From positions 1 to 6,009 of the forward strand of contig SFOF01000137.1 in NCBI GenBank assembly GCA_004552515.1: 6,009 bases of DNA, given 5' to 3'. The stretch is from Clostridiales bacterium (lineage in GTDB: Bacteria > Bacillota > Clostridia > Christensenellales > Aristaeellaceae). The position numbers and the translations under genes were made by a program. Numbering within the stretch: position 1 is the first letter of the stretch; each line of letters begins with the position of its first letter. Of the stretch, positions 5,668 through 6,009 are shown one piece after another. The notes under the pieces are model-generated. The model did not search any database and was not told the origin of the DNA. It worked only from the letters and a program-made list of their open reading frames with translations.

Positions 5668-6009
5668 GAAGCCTCATCGACATACTCGATCTGTCCGTCG
5701 GTGAAATCGACGATCTGCTGAGGAAAGCCAACGACATCATCGCCCACCCCGACGCCTACCGCGAAAAATGCCGCTATAAAAAGCTGGCCACGCTGTTCTT
5801 CGAGCCGTCCACCCGCACGCGTCTGAGCTTTGAAGCCGCCATGTATGAGCTGGGCGGGCAGGTGCTGGGCTTCTCGGAGGCGTCGTCCTCTTCCGCATCG
5901 AAGGGCGAGAGCGTCGCCGACACCATCCGCGTCGTGGGCGGCTATGCCGACATCATCGCCATGCGCCATCCCAAGGAGGGCGCGCCGCTGGTGGCCTCAA
6001 TGGTCAGCG
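5664..6009 (+). CDS. pyrB: Aspartate carbamoyltransferase catalytic subunit (partial, 3' end beyond right edge)
   Basis: Condenses carbamoyl phosphate with aspartate to carbamoyl-aspartate, the committed step; the product feeds PyrC. Only the first 115 codons are present, covering most of the N-terminal carbamoyl-phosphate domain of a family about 300 residues long. The hallmark FFEPSTRTRLSFE (45-57) contains the S-T-R-T-R phosphate-binding loop (49-53). SSSSASKGES (74-83) matches the mobile loop whose serine and lysine (K80) reach into the neighbouring subunit's active site. This separates it from ornithine carbamoyltransferase, although the full aspartate site is outside the window. GGAGG at 5650-5654 lies 9 nt before the ATG. 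The start shares ATGA with the pyrE stop. Whether a regulatory pyrI follows cannot be seen. Confidence 0.94.
   Translation, partial: MRSLIDILDLSVGEIDDLLRKANDIIAHPDAYREKCRYKKLATLFFEPSTRTRLSFEAAMYELGGQVLGFSEASSSSASKGESVADTIRVVGGYADIIAMRHPKEGAPLVASMVS

Noticed and set aside
1..6009. Novel mobile, defence or CRISPR system
   Set aside because: I looked for long terminal repeats, transposase or integrase motifs, regularly spaced repeats, tRNA-like attachment sites and toxin-antitoxin pairs. None is visible, and the window is almost fully explained by the pyr operon and one divergent gene.

Overview
The window looks like chromosomal DNA from a GC-rich member of the Clostridia or another high-GC Firmicute. 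Four things point there: strong Shine-Dalgarno sequences (GGAGG type) before nearly every gene, consensus sigma-A promoters, a PyrR-type attenuation leader, and a class 1B (PyrD + PyrK) dihydroorotate dehydrogenase. No genus can be assigned from the sequence alone. Coding third positions are mostly G or C by eye.

Layout. Positions 1-1040 hold the N-terminal 346 codons of a minus-strand gene that runs off the left edge. It is a soluble protein of unrecognised family, with weak resemblance to alpha/alpha-toroid polysaccharide lyases. Positions 1041-1382 are a divergent intergenic region. It contains a promoter for the minus-strand gene, a non-transcribed stretch with two interlocked inverted repeats, a perfect-consensus promoter facing right, and a leader of about 160 nt. 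The leader can form three mutually exclusive structures: a PyrR-binding anti-antiterminator, an antiterminator and an intrinsic terminator. Positions 1383-6009 are a tightly packed plus-strand operon, pyrC-pyrK-pyrD-pyrF-pyrE-pyrB, in which pyrB is cut by the right edge.

How the genes work together. PyrB makes carbamoyl-aspartate, PyrC closes it to dihydroorotate, and PyrD/PyrK oxidises that to orotate with NAD+. PyrE adds ribose phosphate to give OMP, and PyrF decarboxylates OMP to UMP. The window therefore covers every de novo UMP step except carbamoyl phosphate synthesis (pyrAA/pyrAB, also called carAB), which must be elsewhere. Neither pyrR nor a uracil transporter is visible. The expected control is feedback: with ample UMP, PyrR binds the leader RNA, the terminator forms at 1325-1355, and transcription stops before pyrC.

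Novelty. The operon is well-known biology. No phage, CRISPR, transposon, toxin-antitoxin or other mobile feature is visible. The parts most worth a second look are the complete PyrR switch, the gene order with pyrB last, the unidentified divergent gene, and the interlocked repeats between the two promoters.
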